Part shown: positions 53,228 to 61,917 of the stretch, in pieces
How the letters are laid out: each line of letters begins with the position of its first letter
Position numbering within the stretch: position 1 is the first letter of the stretch
Origin: Epithemia pelagica
Lineage: Eukaryota; Bacillariophyta; Bacillariophyceae; Surirellales; Surirellaceae
Assembly: GCA_946965045.2 (NCBI GenBank)
Contig: OX337228.1
Coordinates: forward strand, 4,650,001-4,714,000
Length of the DNA: 64,000 nucleotides
Direction of reading: 5' to 3'
Translations under genes and position numbers: made by a program
The notes under the pieces: generated by a model
What the model saw: only the letters and a program-made list of their open reading frames with translations
Told to the model about the DNA's origin: nothing
Databases searched by the model: none

Positions 53228-55525
53228 ATGACAATGATGATGACGGTTCTATGTCTTCGTCATGGTCTTGTTGAACAAAGAAAACTACAACGAGGAGAGT
53301 CATTCGTATCTCAATCATTCCAAAACACTCGTCCAAAGCACCAAAAGCAGCAGCAACCTATCGAGCTCTCGTGGATGAACCGCTGGTGGAACAAAGTGAT
53401 TGCCATACTTTGGATCCTATGGGCTACTGGAGGAGTTGGGGGACGCGGGACAAGAATGGCGAGAACAAGTGCATGTGCTGGTTTGGCGGTCTCCTTGTTC
53501 ATGGTGACCACGGCCGCCGATACGGTGCCACCTGTACCAGACGCAGTGGACGAAGAAAACATTTTAGATCTAGATATACAACAAGCAACCAATGCAGAAG
53601 CATCATCTCCCCATGACCAAGACCAGAGGGATGAAACAGAATCTTTCAACGGCAAAAATGAGGAGAAACCTCCTGTATTGGTCGATGACACACGTTCTTC
53701 CCAAGGACAACCTCCACCGGTCGGTCAGGACACTATCGACAACCATGAAGAAGAAGAGATGGTAGAGGAGAAAGAACAAACACCAAAACCATTACTTGAT
53801 TCTCGTACGATGGAGGACGGTGACAGGGTCAGTGAGGATGTCAAGGAATCCACCGAACCAGAACAAGAACAAAGAGAAACTTTCAAAGAGGAAGGCACTG
53901 AGACGGCACCTGCTACATTTGTTCAACCAGACCAGGAAACAGATTCATCAGGTATTCTCACAGTCAATGGTGGAGATCCAGACGAGACGGAAACTCCCGA
54001 CATGCTTTCCGAATCCTTGGAAAAGGACCAGGTACCCTCCCCCACAGCGACCGACGACGTTGAGAGAGAACCAACAACAGAACAAGGGTGGGACATACCC
54101 ACGGTCGACCACAAGGATCACCTAGACGAGGACCATGAAACAAAGGAAGCCATGGTCGCCGCTTCCGAACAGATAAATGATGACGAAGCGGTCGAAAACA
54201 ACCAAGAAGATGTTGCTGAAACCAGTAATAGCACCAACCATTATTGGAACGAGTCCACAAAAGACGGTGAGAATGAGGATGACGAGGGCCTCGAGGAGAC
54301 TTCGGATGCCGCCACTCGTCCGACAAGCACGACAATCCTGACCACCTATCAAGAAACCGATGAACCCTCGGCCAATGTCGTAGTAGAGTCAGCACCGCCC
54401 ACCTCATCCACCAAACCGCAAGATGAGAACGAAAAAGGCGACGACGAAGAAGCACAAGACAAAGACAACGAAAATGGTCAACACGCTCAAGAACACGATA
54501 CGCCACCTGTTTGGAATGAGACGGCCACAATGTCTTCTACGGCCACAAACAATACAAGAACGCTGTCTCTGGACCCTCCTAGCCCAAACGAAACAGATCC
54601 TGCTTCGATCACGAGAGCAGCTACAGAGAATACCACCAAGTACGAGGATCCCGATGCTCTTTCGAATACTACCGGAGACAATGGTCCTTCGTGTTACTAC
54701 TGTGGTACTATATGGGGTAAAAGTCGTACCAACCCACCGGGTACCAATTGGACATCGCTGCGACTGTTATGGGAAGAAGAATCATGTCCTCAGCCCACAC
54801 CACCATTACGTCAAAATCAGAAGGACACGAGTGACGGACGAAATGTAGATTCGACTATGGATGACCTAAAAAACCAAGAAACTAATCCCTCTGGCAAGCC
54901 AAATACATCTGAAGAACAACTACACAGTAAACCCATGAATAAGGAAGTGGAAGAAACGGGCAAGGGATCGGATTCTACCGTGGATCAAGGTGCACGTCCA
55001 TCGTACTCGTCGGCCAATTCTGATTTTGTGGAGGGGTTGGATGATATACACAAATTTTTTGAGGATGTGGATCCTCCGGACGAATTGGATATTGGTGCCG
55101 GTGGTTCCTCCATTCAAGAAGTTCTCATGGGACAAGGGAGTCAAATTGTACGCAAACGCATCCTCTTGGCCTTGCAACATGCACGGACCGTCTTGGTCCA
55201 ATACTTTCAACGGTTGTCGCAGACGCTGGTCGTTCAGGTACGCCACTTACGAGAGGAGTGGGATTGGGAGACGGTCCATGAATGGATCACCACGCGAATA
55301 CAAGACGTTGCTCAGGTTTCGTATCAAACCATTCGACGCATTCTCAATGGCGACTTTTTCATGGATGATTTGGATGATGACCATCTGTTTGGTGATGACG
55401 ATCCCGACAATGAAGGATATGCCACATTGAACTATCAGCAAGAACAGCAGCAGCAACAACAGCAACAACCGTTTACCGATCCGGACGAAGCCATTCGAAG
55501 ATTAGTCGATCGAAGTCTCGGATGA
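53228..55525 (+). CDS. Unknown acidic, membrane-associated protein
   Basis: 765 residues from ATG 53228; a downstream Met (MNRWWNKVIAILWILWATGG) is a plausible signal-anchor start. A second hydrophobic stretch (ACAGLAVSLFMVTTAADTVP) follows. About 500 Glu/Asp/Thr-rich, probably disordered residues come next with several NxS/T sites. A Cys pair patch (PSCYYCGTIWGKSRTNPPGT) precedes a more ordered C-terminus (RKRILLALQHARTVLVQYFQ, EWDWETVHEWITTRIQDVAQ) that looks helical, then DDLDDDHLFGDDD and a poly-Gln run. No family recognised. It starts 152 bp to the right of the nested transposon block. Confidence 0.6.
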   Translation: MTMMMTVLCLRHGLVEQRKLQRGESFVSQSFQNTRPKHQKQQQPIELSWMNRWWNKVIAILWILWATGGVGGRGTRMARTSACAGLAVSLFMVTTAADTVPPVPDAVDEENILDLDIQQATNAEASSPHDQDQRDETESFNGKNEEKPPVLVDDTRSSQGQPPPVGQDTIDNHEEEEMVEEKEQTPKPLLDSRTMEDGDRVSEDVKESTEPEQEQRETFKEEGTETAPATFVQPDQETDSSGILTVNGGDPDETETPDMLSESLEKDQVPSPTATDDVEREPTTEQGWDIPTVDHKDHLDEDHETKEAMVAASEQINDDEAVENNQEDVAETSNSTNHYWNESTKDGENEDDEGLEETSDAATRPTSTTILTTYQETDEPSANVVVESAPPTSSTKPQDENEKGDDEEAQDKDNENGQHAQEHDTPPVWNETATMSSTATNNTRTLSLDPPSPNETDPASITRAATENTTKYEDPDALSNTTGDNGPSCYYCGTIWGKSRTNPPGTNWTSLRLLWEEESCPQPTPPLRQNQKDTSDGRNVDSTMDDLKNQETNPSGKPNTSEEQLHSKPMNKEVEETGKGSDSTVDQGARPSYSSANSDFVEGLDDIHKFFEDVDPPDELDIGAGGSSIQEVLMGQGSQIVRKRILLALQHARTVLVQYFQRLSQTLVVQVRHLREEWDWETVHEWITTRIQDVAQVSYQTIRRILNGDFFMDDLDDDHLFGDDDPDNEGYATLNYQQEQQQQQQQQPFTDPDEAIRRLVDRSLG

Positions 55526-55656
55526 TAACTTGCAACGCTATGGTTATATTGTAGTTGCCCTCTGTATGTACCACATTTGGATCCTTTCTCTTTCTAAAAG
55601 TGGTAGCCATGGTTCTTCCCCGATAAATGTTGCATGGATCAAGTAGAAGAGAGAAT

Positions 55657-56949
55657 TTACCAATCATTATCGTCGTCACGTTGATGATGATTCATCATAA
55701 TGTTCTTGTGCGCCTTGGTATTCCTTTTTGTCATTGGTTGGTTTTGCCGTTTGTTGGCGATTGTTTTGTTCATGTCGGTATGTCGCGTACCGACGGAAAC
55801 GGGTTGGGGAAACCACCATTGGGACTCTTTCTTATTGTTGTTGTTGTTGTGTTGAGGTTGTGTGGTGGCGGCCGAGGAAGGCGAGGACTTTCGCAACAAT
55901 TGTCGAAGCGCCGTGGCAGCTGCTTCCACAGCCACGACACTGCGATGTCGTCCATAGTCACTGGCGACATGAATAGTCATGTTCAATGGTTTGGCATATC
56001 CGTATCCTCCATCTGTCATGGCACAAACCAAGGCATTTGCGACCCGTTTCGCCAAGTCTTGTGCCAGCTCTCTGAGGCATGAGCAGCTCCCGGTGGTGAC
56101 ATCCTTGCTTGCCGAGGGCGTGGCGGTAGTAGTTTGGTGATTCTTGTCGTTCTGTGGTTCTTGTTCTCGTGATTGTGTCAATAAGATGCGTCGTATCAAG
56201 CCGGACAATCCATCTTGCCATTGCAAATGAGAAGGTGCAGTAGGATAGTCGGTTGTATCGACCACTGGTAAGGGTTGGGCAAAATTGACAGCCGAGTCCA
56301 TGGTCGTCGTGTCATGATTCCCCTCGGAGGACCAAGCGGCCGGTGCTGCTGTAGCAGTGGCAGGAATTCCATAATGATATCCAAACGAGACAAATTCCAC
56401 ATGAATGGGAGCCTTTCCAGCCACACGCAATTGATTGTGCCATGTCGTCGTATCGTTCTGCGGGTCCATGTCGTCGTCCTCATTTGTGTCATGGTCCACT
56501 GGTTCTCCTAATACAGTGTTTTCGTTATTGGAAGTTGGTTGTTGGTTCCAATGAGGATCGTACTCTCCATATTCTTGTTGGAGCAAGGTCTCGAGTGAGG
56601 CGGGTGTCTGCAAGGGATTGGAGCGACAATTGGCCTTGTCCTCCTCTTCCTTCTCGATGTTGGTAGTTCCTTCGTCCTTTTTGATGGTATTCCCAAGAGT
56701 GGTTGATTCATTACTGGACAAGGATTGTGGTCGAGACCAGGACTTGCTGGTCAAGGATGGACCTCCACCCAACAACGACGACCGTGACGGATTGGCATTC
56801 TTCTTTCTCGGATGGATCCTCTTGTTATTCTTGTGGTGGTCGGATCGGTTGTCATCTTGTGTCGATGGTGTGGGCAATTTTTTCTTTTTCTTTTGTGTCG
56901 AGTAGGTTTCCCAACCACCATCCTCCTCCTCCTGGTCGTTGGAAGCCAT
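55657..56949 (-). CDS. RapZ C-terminal-domain-like protein
   Basis: 430 residues from ATG 56949 (MASNDQEEEDGGWETY), chosen for its CACCATGG context; an in-frame ATG at 57024 would add 25 residues. The first 180 residues are Lys/Ser/Asn-rich. An ordered region begins HVEFVSFGYHYGIP, matching the SFGYKYGxP motif of the bacterial RapZ C-terminal domain. PLNMTIHVASDYGRHRSVVA then matches its GCTGGxHRSV loop, which binds a phosphate-like ligand. The bacterial P-loop N-terminal domain is absent. In bacteria RapZ binds glucosamine-6-phosphate and small RNAs; the eukaryotic single-domain versions are uncharacterised to my knowledge. Basic patches at both ends would suit nucleic-acid binding, an inference. 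Confidence 0.7.
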   Translation of the reverse strand: MASNDQEEEDGGWETYSTQKKKKKLPTPSTQDDNRSDHHKNNKRIHPRKKNANPSRSSLLGGGPSLTSKSWSRPQSLSSNESTTLGNTIKKDEGTTNIEKEEEDKANCRSNPLQTPASLETLLQQEYGEYDPHWNQQPTSNNENTVLGEPVDHDTNEDDDMDPQNDTTTWHNQLRVAGKAPIHVEFVSFGYHYGIPATATAAPAAWSSEGNHDTTTMDSAVNFAQPLPVVDTTDYPTAPSHLQWQDGLSGLIRRILLTQSREQEPQNDKNHQTTTATPSASKDVTTGSCSCLRELAQDLAKRVANALVCAMTDGGYGYAKPLNMTIHVASDYGRHRSVVAVEAAATALRQLLRKSSPSSAATTQPQHNNNNNKKESQWWFPQPVSVGTRHTDMNKTIANKRQNQPMTKRNTKAHKNIMMNHHQRDDDNDW

Positions 56950-57158
56950 GGTGATGGAGCGAAAAAATGATTGGTCCTCGGTTTGATGTTTGATCGCTTT
57001 TCGCGATGGATCTGGAACGCACATAGGTCGCCCTTAAAAGTAAAGCAGTGTATCTCGAACCTTATTGGAAGTTTATCATCAACGCCGCCGTGAGCCGCAT
57101 CGGAGATCCAAACGAGAGAAGGTGAGCATTCCATAATACCCCAAAACAAGTACAAAGC
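56950..57158. promoter_or_regulatory. Bidirectional promoter region between RapZ-like (-) and MAD1 (+) genes
   Basis: 209 bp (135 bp if the longer start is used) between divergent start codons. No strong promoter motif recognised. Confidence 0.45.
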
Positions 57159-59303
57159 ATGAAAAGCAAGAAACGATCGTATGGAGAGAGCCAGGCTTCG
57201 TCCATGTCGGTGGTGGAAGCAGAAGAGAGTCAGAATCATTCCAATGGGAGATCTTCCAACACGACGACGACGACGCTGCATCGTTCCACCACAGGCACAG
57301 ACACTAATACGGTCCCACGGTTTGTGTTGGAACAGCAAGTGTTGAGTTTGCAAATGGAATTGGAGCACGAACAATCCGTTCGAGCCTTGGATCAAACACG
57401 ATCCCGACAATTGCAGGAACGATTGGAACATCAAGTGGAATGGGCGGTCCAACAAGCCAAGGAGGCAACCCAGGCCTTGGATACCTTTCGACAACAATCG
57501 GACCAGACCACACGAAAATTGCGACAAGCCAATGAACGTGCCATGGCACAAGTGCGACAATACGAAATTGAACGACTCGAACGGGGACATCCCATTGAAC
57601 AAACCGATGACGACGACGATGATGATGATGATGATGATGATGAGAATAGCGAGCAGGCAGGAGCATCGAGTATGACAACCGTCTGGAAACAAAAATGTCA
57701 ACATTTGGAGCAATTGTTGGAAAGCCAGCGAACAAAGGAACGGGAATTGCATGAACGCTATTATGCTCTGAGATCGGAACTGCAAGAACAACAACAGCAA
57801 CAGAAACAGGCATCCCCCGAACCAGTGCCACAGCAACAGCAACAAGTAGTTAAGGATGCCGACGACCAGGAAAACAGCAAGGAATGGACAAAAGTGCGCA
57901 TGGCATTGGCCGATTCGGAACGTCGCGAACGACAATTGCAGCGCAAACTGCAAGACTTGCAACGACGTCACGAACGATTGTTGCGCGAATCGGAACAAGC
58001 CACACTCTCGCACCAACGGTTGCCCGTAGTACAAGAAGAACTGACCACTCTGCGTCGGGATCATGAACAAACGGTGGCCACACAACGCGCCTGGAAAGAC
58101 TTTGGAACAAAGCTCACCCATCAAATCGCAGTGGACAAACCGAAACAACCAGATGGCCTCCCTACTCCACTGGGGCCTCCTCCCGAAGTATGGTCGGTCC
58201 AACGAAGTTTGGAGGAAGCCCACACACGCGTCCGTACTCTGGAACAAGACAAGCAAGCCTTACAGCAACAATTGGAAATGGTCCGCACCGACATCGTCCA
58301 ATCCTTAAAACAGCAGTTGCAACAAGAGGTTGAAGCTGCGAATGCGGCCCGCACGCAGAGTCAACAATTGCAACAAGAATTGACTGTGCAGCAAAAAGAG
58401 GTTTCGGAATGGAAGGCCAAGGCCGAGATCTATCAACGAGAAATTGGTAATTTGCAAAACTTGATTCAAACCTTGAATGACTTGCCCGTTCCGGGGAATC
58501 CCACGACGCAAGGTGATGCGGACGCTTCCATGAAAATGTTAGAGTTGTCCTTGTCAACCAAGACGGAGGAACTGAAAATGGCGGGAAAACAGGTGACGCA
58601 ATGGAAAACTCAAGCTGAAACCACACAAACAGAATTGGATCGAGTCAAGGAAAAATTTGGAAAATTGCGTCAAGCCTTACAAACCGAACGGACTAAGGTA
58701 GAGGAAGCGGAGCAACGAGCCCAGCAAGCCGAACGATTGGCCGGGAAGGGATCCTTCAATCCCGAAACCACTCGTGTCGTCCACTTGCAAAATACGCCCT
58801 TGGCACAAGCCCTCAAGGAAGAAATCCAAGTTCTTCAACGGCAATTACAAGTGGCACAACAACGAGATTCCTCCAAGTCTCCGGCCACCCTATCGCAACA
58901 TGATCCAGCCAAGTTGAATCAGCGTCTCAAGGAAAATTTCAAGGAACAAATTGCCTTGTTTCGGGAAGGCGTCTATCTCATGACGGGTTACAAAGTGGAC
59001 ATGTTGCCTAGTACTAGTAGTAGTGGTAGTAGCGGCAGCGGTTCCGATCATCAAGACATTTCCTTTCGGGTACGATCCATGTTTGCCGAACAAGAAGACG
59101 ATCATTTGCTGTTGAAATGGCGTCGAAGCACGGGAGCAACCACGAGTAGTGGTGGTATGGATATCTTGAGCACACCACTGGCCCAAGTCTTGTCCAAGAC
59201 ATCGACCTATGACTACATGACCAAATTTCATTCCCTCCCAGCCTTTTTGGCCGGTGCCCAATTGGAGTGGTTTGAAAAACAAACTGTCGTCTTCCAAGGT
59301 TAG
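57159..59303 (+). CDS. MAD1: MAD1 spindle-assembly-checkpoint protein
   Basis: 714 residues, nearly all coiled coil from about 50 to 580 (Gln/Glu/Leu/Arg heptads), with an acidic DDDDDDDDDDD run near 150. MAD1 recruits MAD2 to unattached kinetochores. A MAD2-interacting motif RVVHLQNTP at 539-547 fits the (K/R)-hydrophobic pattern ending in Pro seen in human KVLHMSLNP. The C-terminal domain follows: RLKENFKEQIALFREGVYLM with the BUB1-binding RLK at 589-591, TGYKVDM, FRVRSMFAEQEDDHLLLKW, and SLPAFLAGAQLEWFEKQTVV at the end, all matching animal and yeast MAD1. Length is like human MAD1 (718). Poly-Gln and poly-Asp runs are microsatellite-derived. Single exon. Confidence 0.9.
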   Translation: MKSKKRSYGESQASSMSVVEAEESQNHSNGRSSNTTTTTLHRSTTGTDTNTVPRFVLEQQVLSLQMELEHEQSVRALDQTRSRQLQERLEHQVEWAVQQAKEATQALDTFRQQSDQTTRKLRQANERAMAQVRQYEIERLERGHPIEQTDDDDDDDDDDDDENSEQAGASSMTTVWKQKCQHLEQLLESQRTKERELHERYYALRSELQEQQQQQKQASPEPVPQQQQQVVKDADDQENSKEWTKVRMALADSERRERQLQRKLQDLQRRHERLLRESEQATLSHQRLPVVQEELTTLRRDHEQTVATQRAWKDFGTKLTHQIAVDKPKQPDGLPTPLGPPPEVWSVQRSLEEAHTRVRTLEQDKQALQQQLEMVRTDIVQSLKQQLQQEVEAANAARTQSQQLQQELTVQQKEVSEWKAKAEIYQREIGNLQNLIQTLNDLPVPGNPTTQGDADASMKMLELSLSTKTEELKMAGKQVTQWKTQAETTQTELDRVKEKFGKLRQALQTERTKVEEAEQRAQQAERLAGKGSFNPETTRVVHLQNTPLAQALKEEIQVLQRQLQVAQQRDSSKSPATLSQHDPAKLNQRLKENFKEQIALFREGVYLMTGYKVDMLPSTSSSGSSGSGSDHQDISFRVRSMFAEQEDDHLLLKWRRSTGATTSSGGMDILSTPLAQVLSKTSTYDYMTKFHSLPAFLAGAQLEWFEKQTVVFQG

Positions 59304-60043
59304 AAAACGTTTGATGCAGCGGAACGTGAATATTTTTTTTTATTCGAACCTTGCATCCAAAATCTGAATTGAAACACGACGCAAGAAAAATACATGTACT
59401 TTCGCTTTTTCTGTTTCAAGTCGACGCCTCGAATGCATATGGTAGACAGAGACCGTAAGCGACTCTCCATATACACTATAAAAATGATTGTCGATCTTCC
59501 GGAATTCTCTAAATAATTCAATTACCTAGCCGTGGCGAACCAGAAAACGAAACTGAAAACGATAAACGGTCAGGATTGTCCTTCATGACTTTGAGTACCC
59601 CCTCCCCCAATTGTCTCGTCGCCTCCTCCCACCAACACCACATTCCCAGCCACCAACAATCCTCAGCTGCAACAAGCCAACGTCCCAAGACGGGGCCCTT
59701 GTGCCTAAGAATGTCCGTCGCATCCTCTTTGCGTTCATTTCCCCGTTGATGCCCAGTTCCCCATTGCTCTTGGACCCTTGCCTCCCCTCTCCCCAACCAA
59801 CCACGCCGCCACCTGATTGACCACCTACGCAACACCCATTCTGATTTGCCCACCCATACATATCTTACTGACTCCTACTGCAAAAAAGCCAACATCTTTC
59901 CCTGGTTTTCATTCTTCTTCATCTATTAGTCTCTTAACCATTAAATACAACGGCCATGGCGGAAATGAACCGTTCGATATGTGCAGGCCACATCAATCAT
60001 CGTCGAAATCATTGTCATTGTGGAAACCATCAAGCCGTACTAA
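59304..60043. other. Intergenic region
   Basis: No gene recognised. 59600-59830 is Cys-poor, Pro-coding low-complexity sequence on both strands and is open in several frames without protein character. The right end carries the TAA target duplicate of the adjacent MITE (60041-60043). Confidence 0.5.
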
Positions 60044-60846
60044 GGCTATCTCCACCCGGGCCCGCTAAAGGCCCCAAAACCGCTATCGAACTCCACCATC
60101 TCCTCTAACCGCTAACCAGCTCCACTATCCGCTATTTTTGCCGCTATTGGGGGCCCCGAATAGCGGGGAAAATAGCGGATAGCGGAGCAAAATATAACCG
60201 TCGGCATAAATAAATTAACGTCTGCTGCCAACAGTGAAACTTTGAATCTCTCGTGTCGAAAACATGGCAATGGCACGTATTGATTGTGACGATCGCTTAC
60301 CATCTCTTTTTCCATTGTTGTGTTCCCTACTTCCTACAATGGGACAAGAACCATGCACATGCACAGCAAGATGCTTCGAGGATCACGGATCGGAAGGAAT
60401 GTAACAATCAAACAAATGCATCATTCAAACTATTGATGAGTTCGATTATCAATTATCAGACAATCAATCGGAAATCGGACAGGGAATAGGACGATTGGAC
60501 TGCAACCTACAACCTACATCTACATTGGCCATGAACAACAACATGATTCACCATAACAGTCAACAATGAAGAGGGAGAACAACGAGTCCTCCATCTTTGG
60601 TTTATGCTTTGTGCTCTCGTTGATTGTCTTGTTTGAATTCCGCAACTTCCGCGGTCGCACCCCTTTTTAACCGAAACAAGAGAGGGCATATGCGCAATGC
60701 GTACGCGCAACGCGAGATAGCGGCGTTCTTTTAACGGAGATCGTGGAGTTTATTTCCCTTTGGCTCCGCTAATCCGCTATCCGGATAGCGAGGCCAATCA
60801 GAAAGCCCCAATACGTCAGCATAGCGGCGCTCGGGTGGAGATAGCC
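60044..60846. mobile_element. MITE C, Harbinger-like, TAA target duplication
   Basis: Ends start GGCTATCTCCACCCG in perfect inverted orientation (15 bp), with weaker pairing onward through CCGCTA. TAA flanks at 60041-60043 and 60847-60849, the classic TWA duplication of PIF/Harbinger. 803 bp. Inside, 60119-60190 forms a hairpin with arms of about 34 bp built on CCGCTATTTT, and CGCTATCCGGATAGCG is a palindrome at 60775-60790. No transposase frame. Confidence 0.85.
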
Positions 60847-61089
60847 TAACTACCTAGGAGTAACAAAGAGCACTTAGGGGTAGCGTTTGGGGCTTACGTT
60901 ATTTTTGCAGGCAGTACAAAAATAATGCGCGCTACCGCTCGCCCAGTAACGGCGTCGTCTTCGTACTGTACGAAACCGTTGCTGCTTTTTCACGCAACGA
61001 GAACGAGGTTCATCGGCGCCTCTTCTGTGTAGCTAAAAAAGGGGAACCAACATGGAAGAAATCTGGACAGGGAAGAAATCATCTCCAGA
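60847..61089. other. Short gap between MITE C and the next gene
   Basis: Begins with the TAA duplicate followed at once by CTACCTAGGAGTAAC, a copy of the recurrent intergenic motif. Carries the likely promoter of the small repeat gene. Confidence 0.5.
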
Positions 61090-61686
61090 ATGGCTGCTCC
61101 ACCAAATGTTGCGGACGCCGCGGCACAGGCATCCCTAAACCAATTCAACGATGTTGCTGCCCCCCTCACCACGCGCGCGTCTCGTTCCTCGAAACGTCTA
61201 CGAATGGCGAGGGAATTGCAATCTGTTGGACGCATCACCGAGGCTGAACTTGGTGAACATGAAGCTTTTCATGCTAATTGTGCTCTGGCTGCCGGCCCTC
61301 CGGCCCTCGCCGCTATTCCAGGTCTTCCTCCATGGTTTGTTCCAGCCATGGCAGCATCGTTGGTGCCTATTCAAGGTCAATTGAATAATATTCAAGGTCA
61401 ATTGAATAATATTCAAGGTCAATTGAATAATATAGAAGCCCGTCAAGTGAATATGGAAGCCTGTCAAGTGAATATGGTGGCCAGCGATGCTCAGGACCCA
61501 CTCCGTCCACTATCCAATGCAGCCGGCATCGTTTACCCCAATTTCCCAAACACGTACGCGCAGCTGAATCGTATGAACGGAGGTCAAATGACTAATTTTC
61601 TGAATCATTATGCATTGGCTGTCGGTGGGAACAATGTGGCTAAAATGCACCGAATCAAGAAGTTTATTGGCCTCCGAATTGCCTGA
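61090..61686 (+). CDS. Unknown small protein with IQGQLNN repeats
   Basis: 198 residues. Ala-rich N-terminus with a basic patch (TTRASRSSKRLRMARELQ), then a hydrophobic GLPPWFVPAMAASLVP, three copies of IQGQLNN and two of QVNME, and a C-terminus YPNFPNTYAQLNRMNGGQMT followed by AKMHRIKKFIGL. The repeats have a coiled-coil-like spacing. No known domain; this kind of gene occurs in multicopy families in diatoms (from general experience, unverified). It starts 244 bp past MITE C. Confidence 0.6.
   Translation: MAAPPNVADAAAQASLNQFNDVAAPLTTRASRSSKRLRMARELQSVGRITEAELGEHEAFHANCALAAGPPALAAIPGLPPWFVPAMAASLVPIQGQLNNIQGQLNNIQGQLNNIEARQVNMEACQVNMVASDAQDPLRPLSNAAGIVYPNFPNTYAQLNRMNGGQMTNFLNHYALAVGGNNVAKMHRIKKFIGLRIA
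61372..61434 (+). repeat. 21-bp tandem repeat, three copies
   Basis: Unit ATTCAAGGTCAATTGAATAA plus T, three copies in frame inside the small gene; identical copies suggest recent expansion. Confidence 0.9.
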
Positions 61687-61917
61687 AACTGCCTTTGGGA
61701 AGTTGCTGACTGCGCAACTCCAGATCGAATTTACAATGACCGAGTCCATCTTCAAACCCACACCAATACAAACATTCTCGAACCACCACCAACTCACAAC
61801 TAGTAATCAAAACCATACGTAATCTACCATGCGAATTCCATGTTCCTTGGACCAACTCTTTAGCAAGGCGAATTGGCGAGAATACGTCCTACGAATAGTT
61901 CTGTTACCAAAGACGCA

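Noticed and set aside
56751-58256. A 501-codon minus-strand frame across the 5' half of MAD1
   Set aside because: Antisense to a well-supported conserved coiled-coil gene; its Leu/Phe-rich product is the complement of Gln/Glu/Lys codons.
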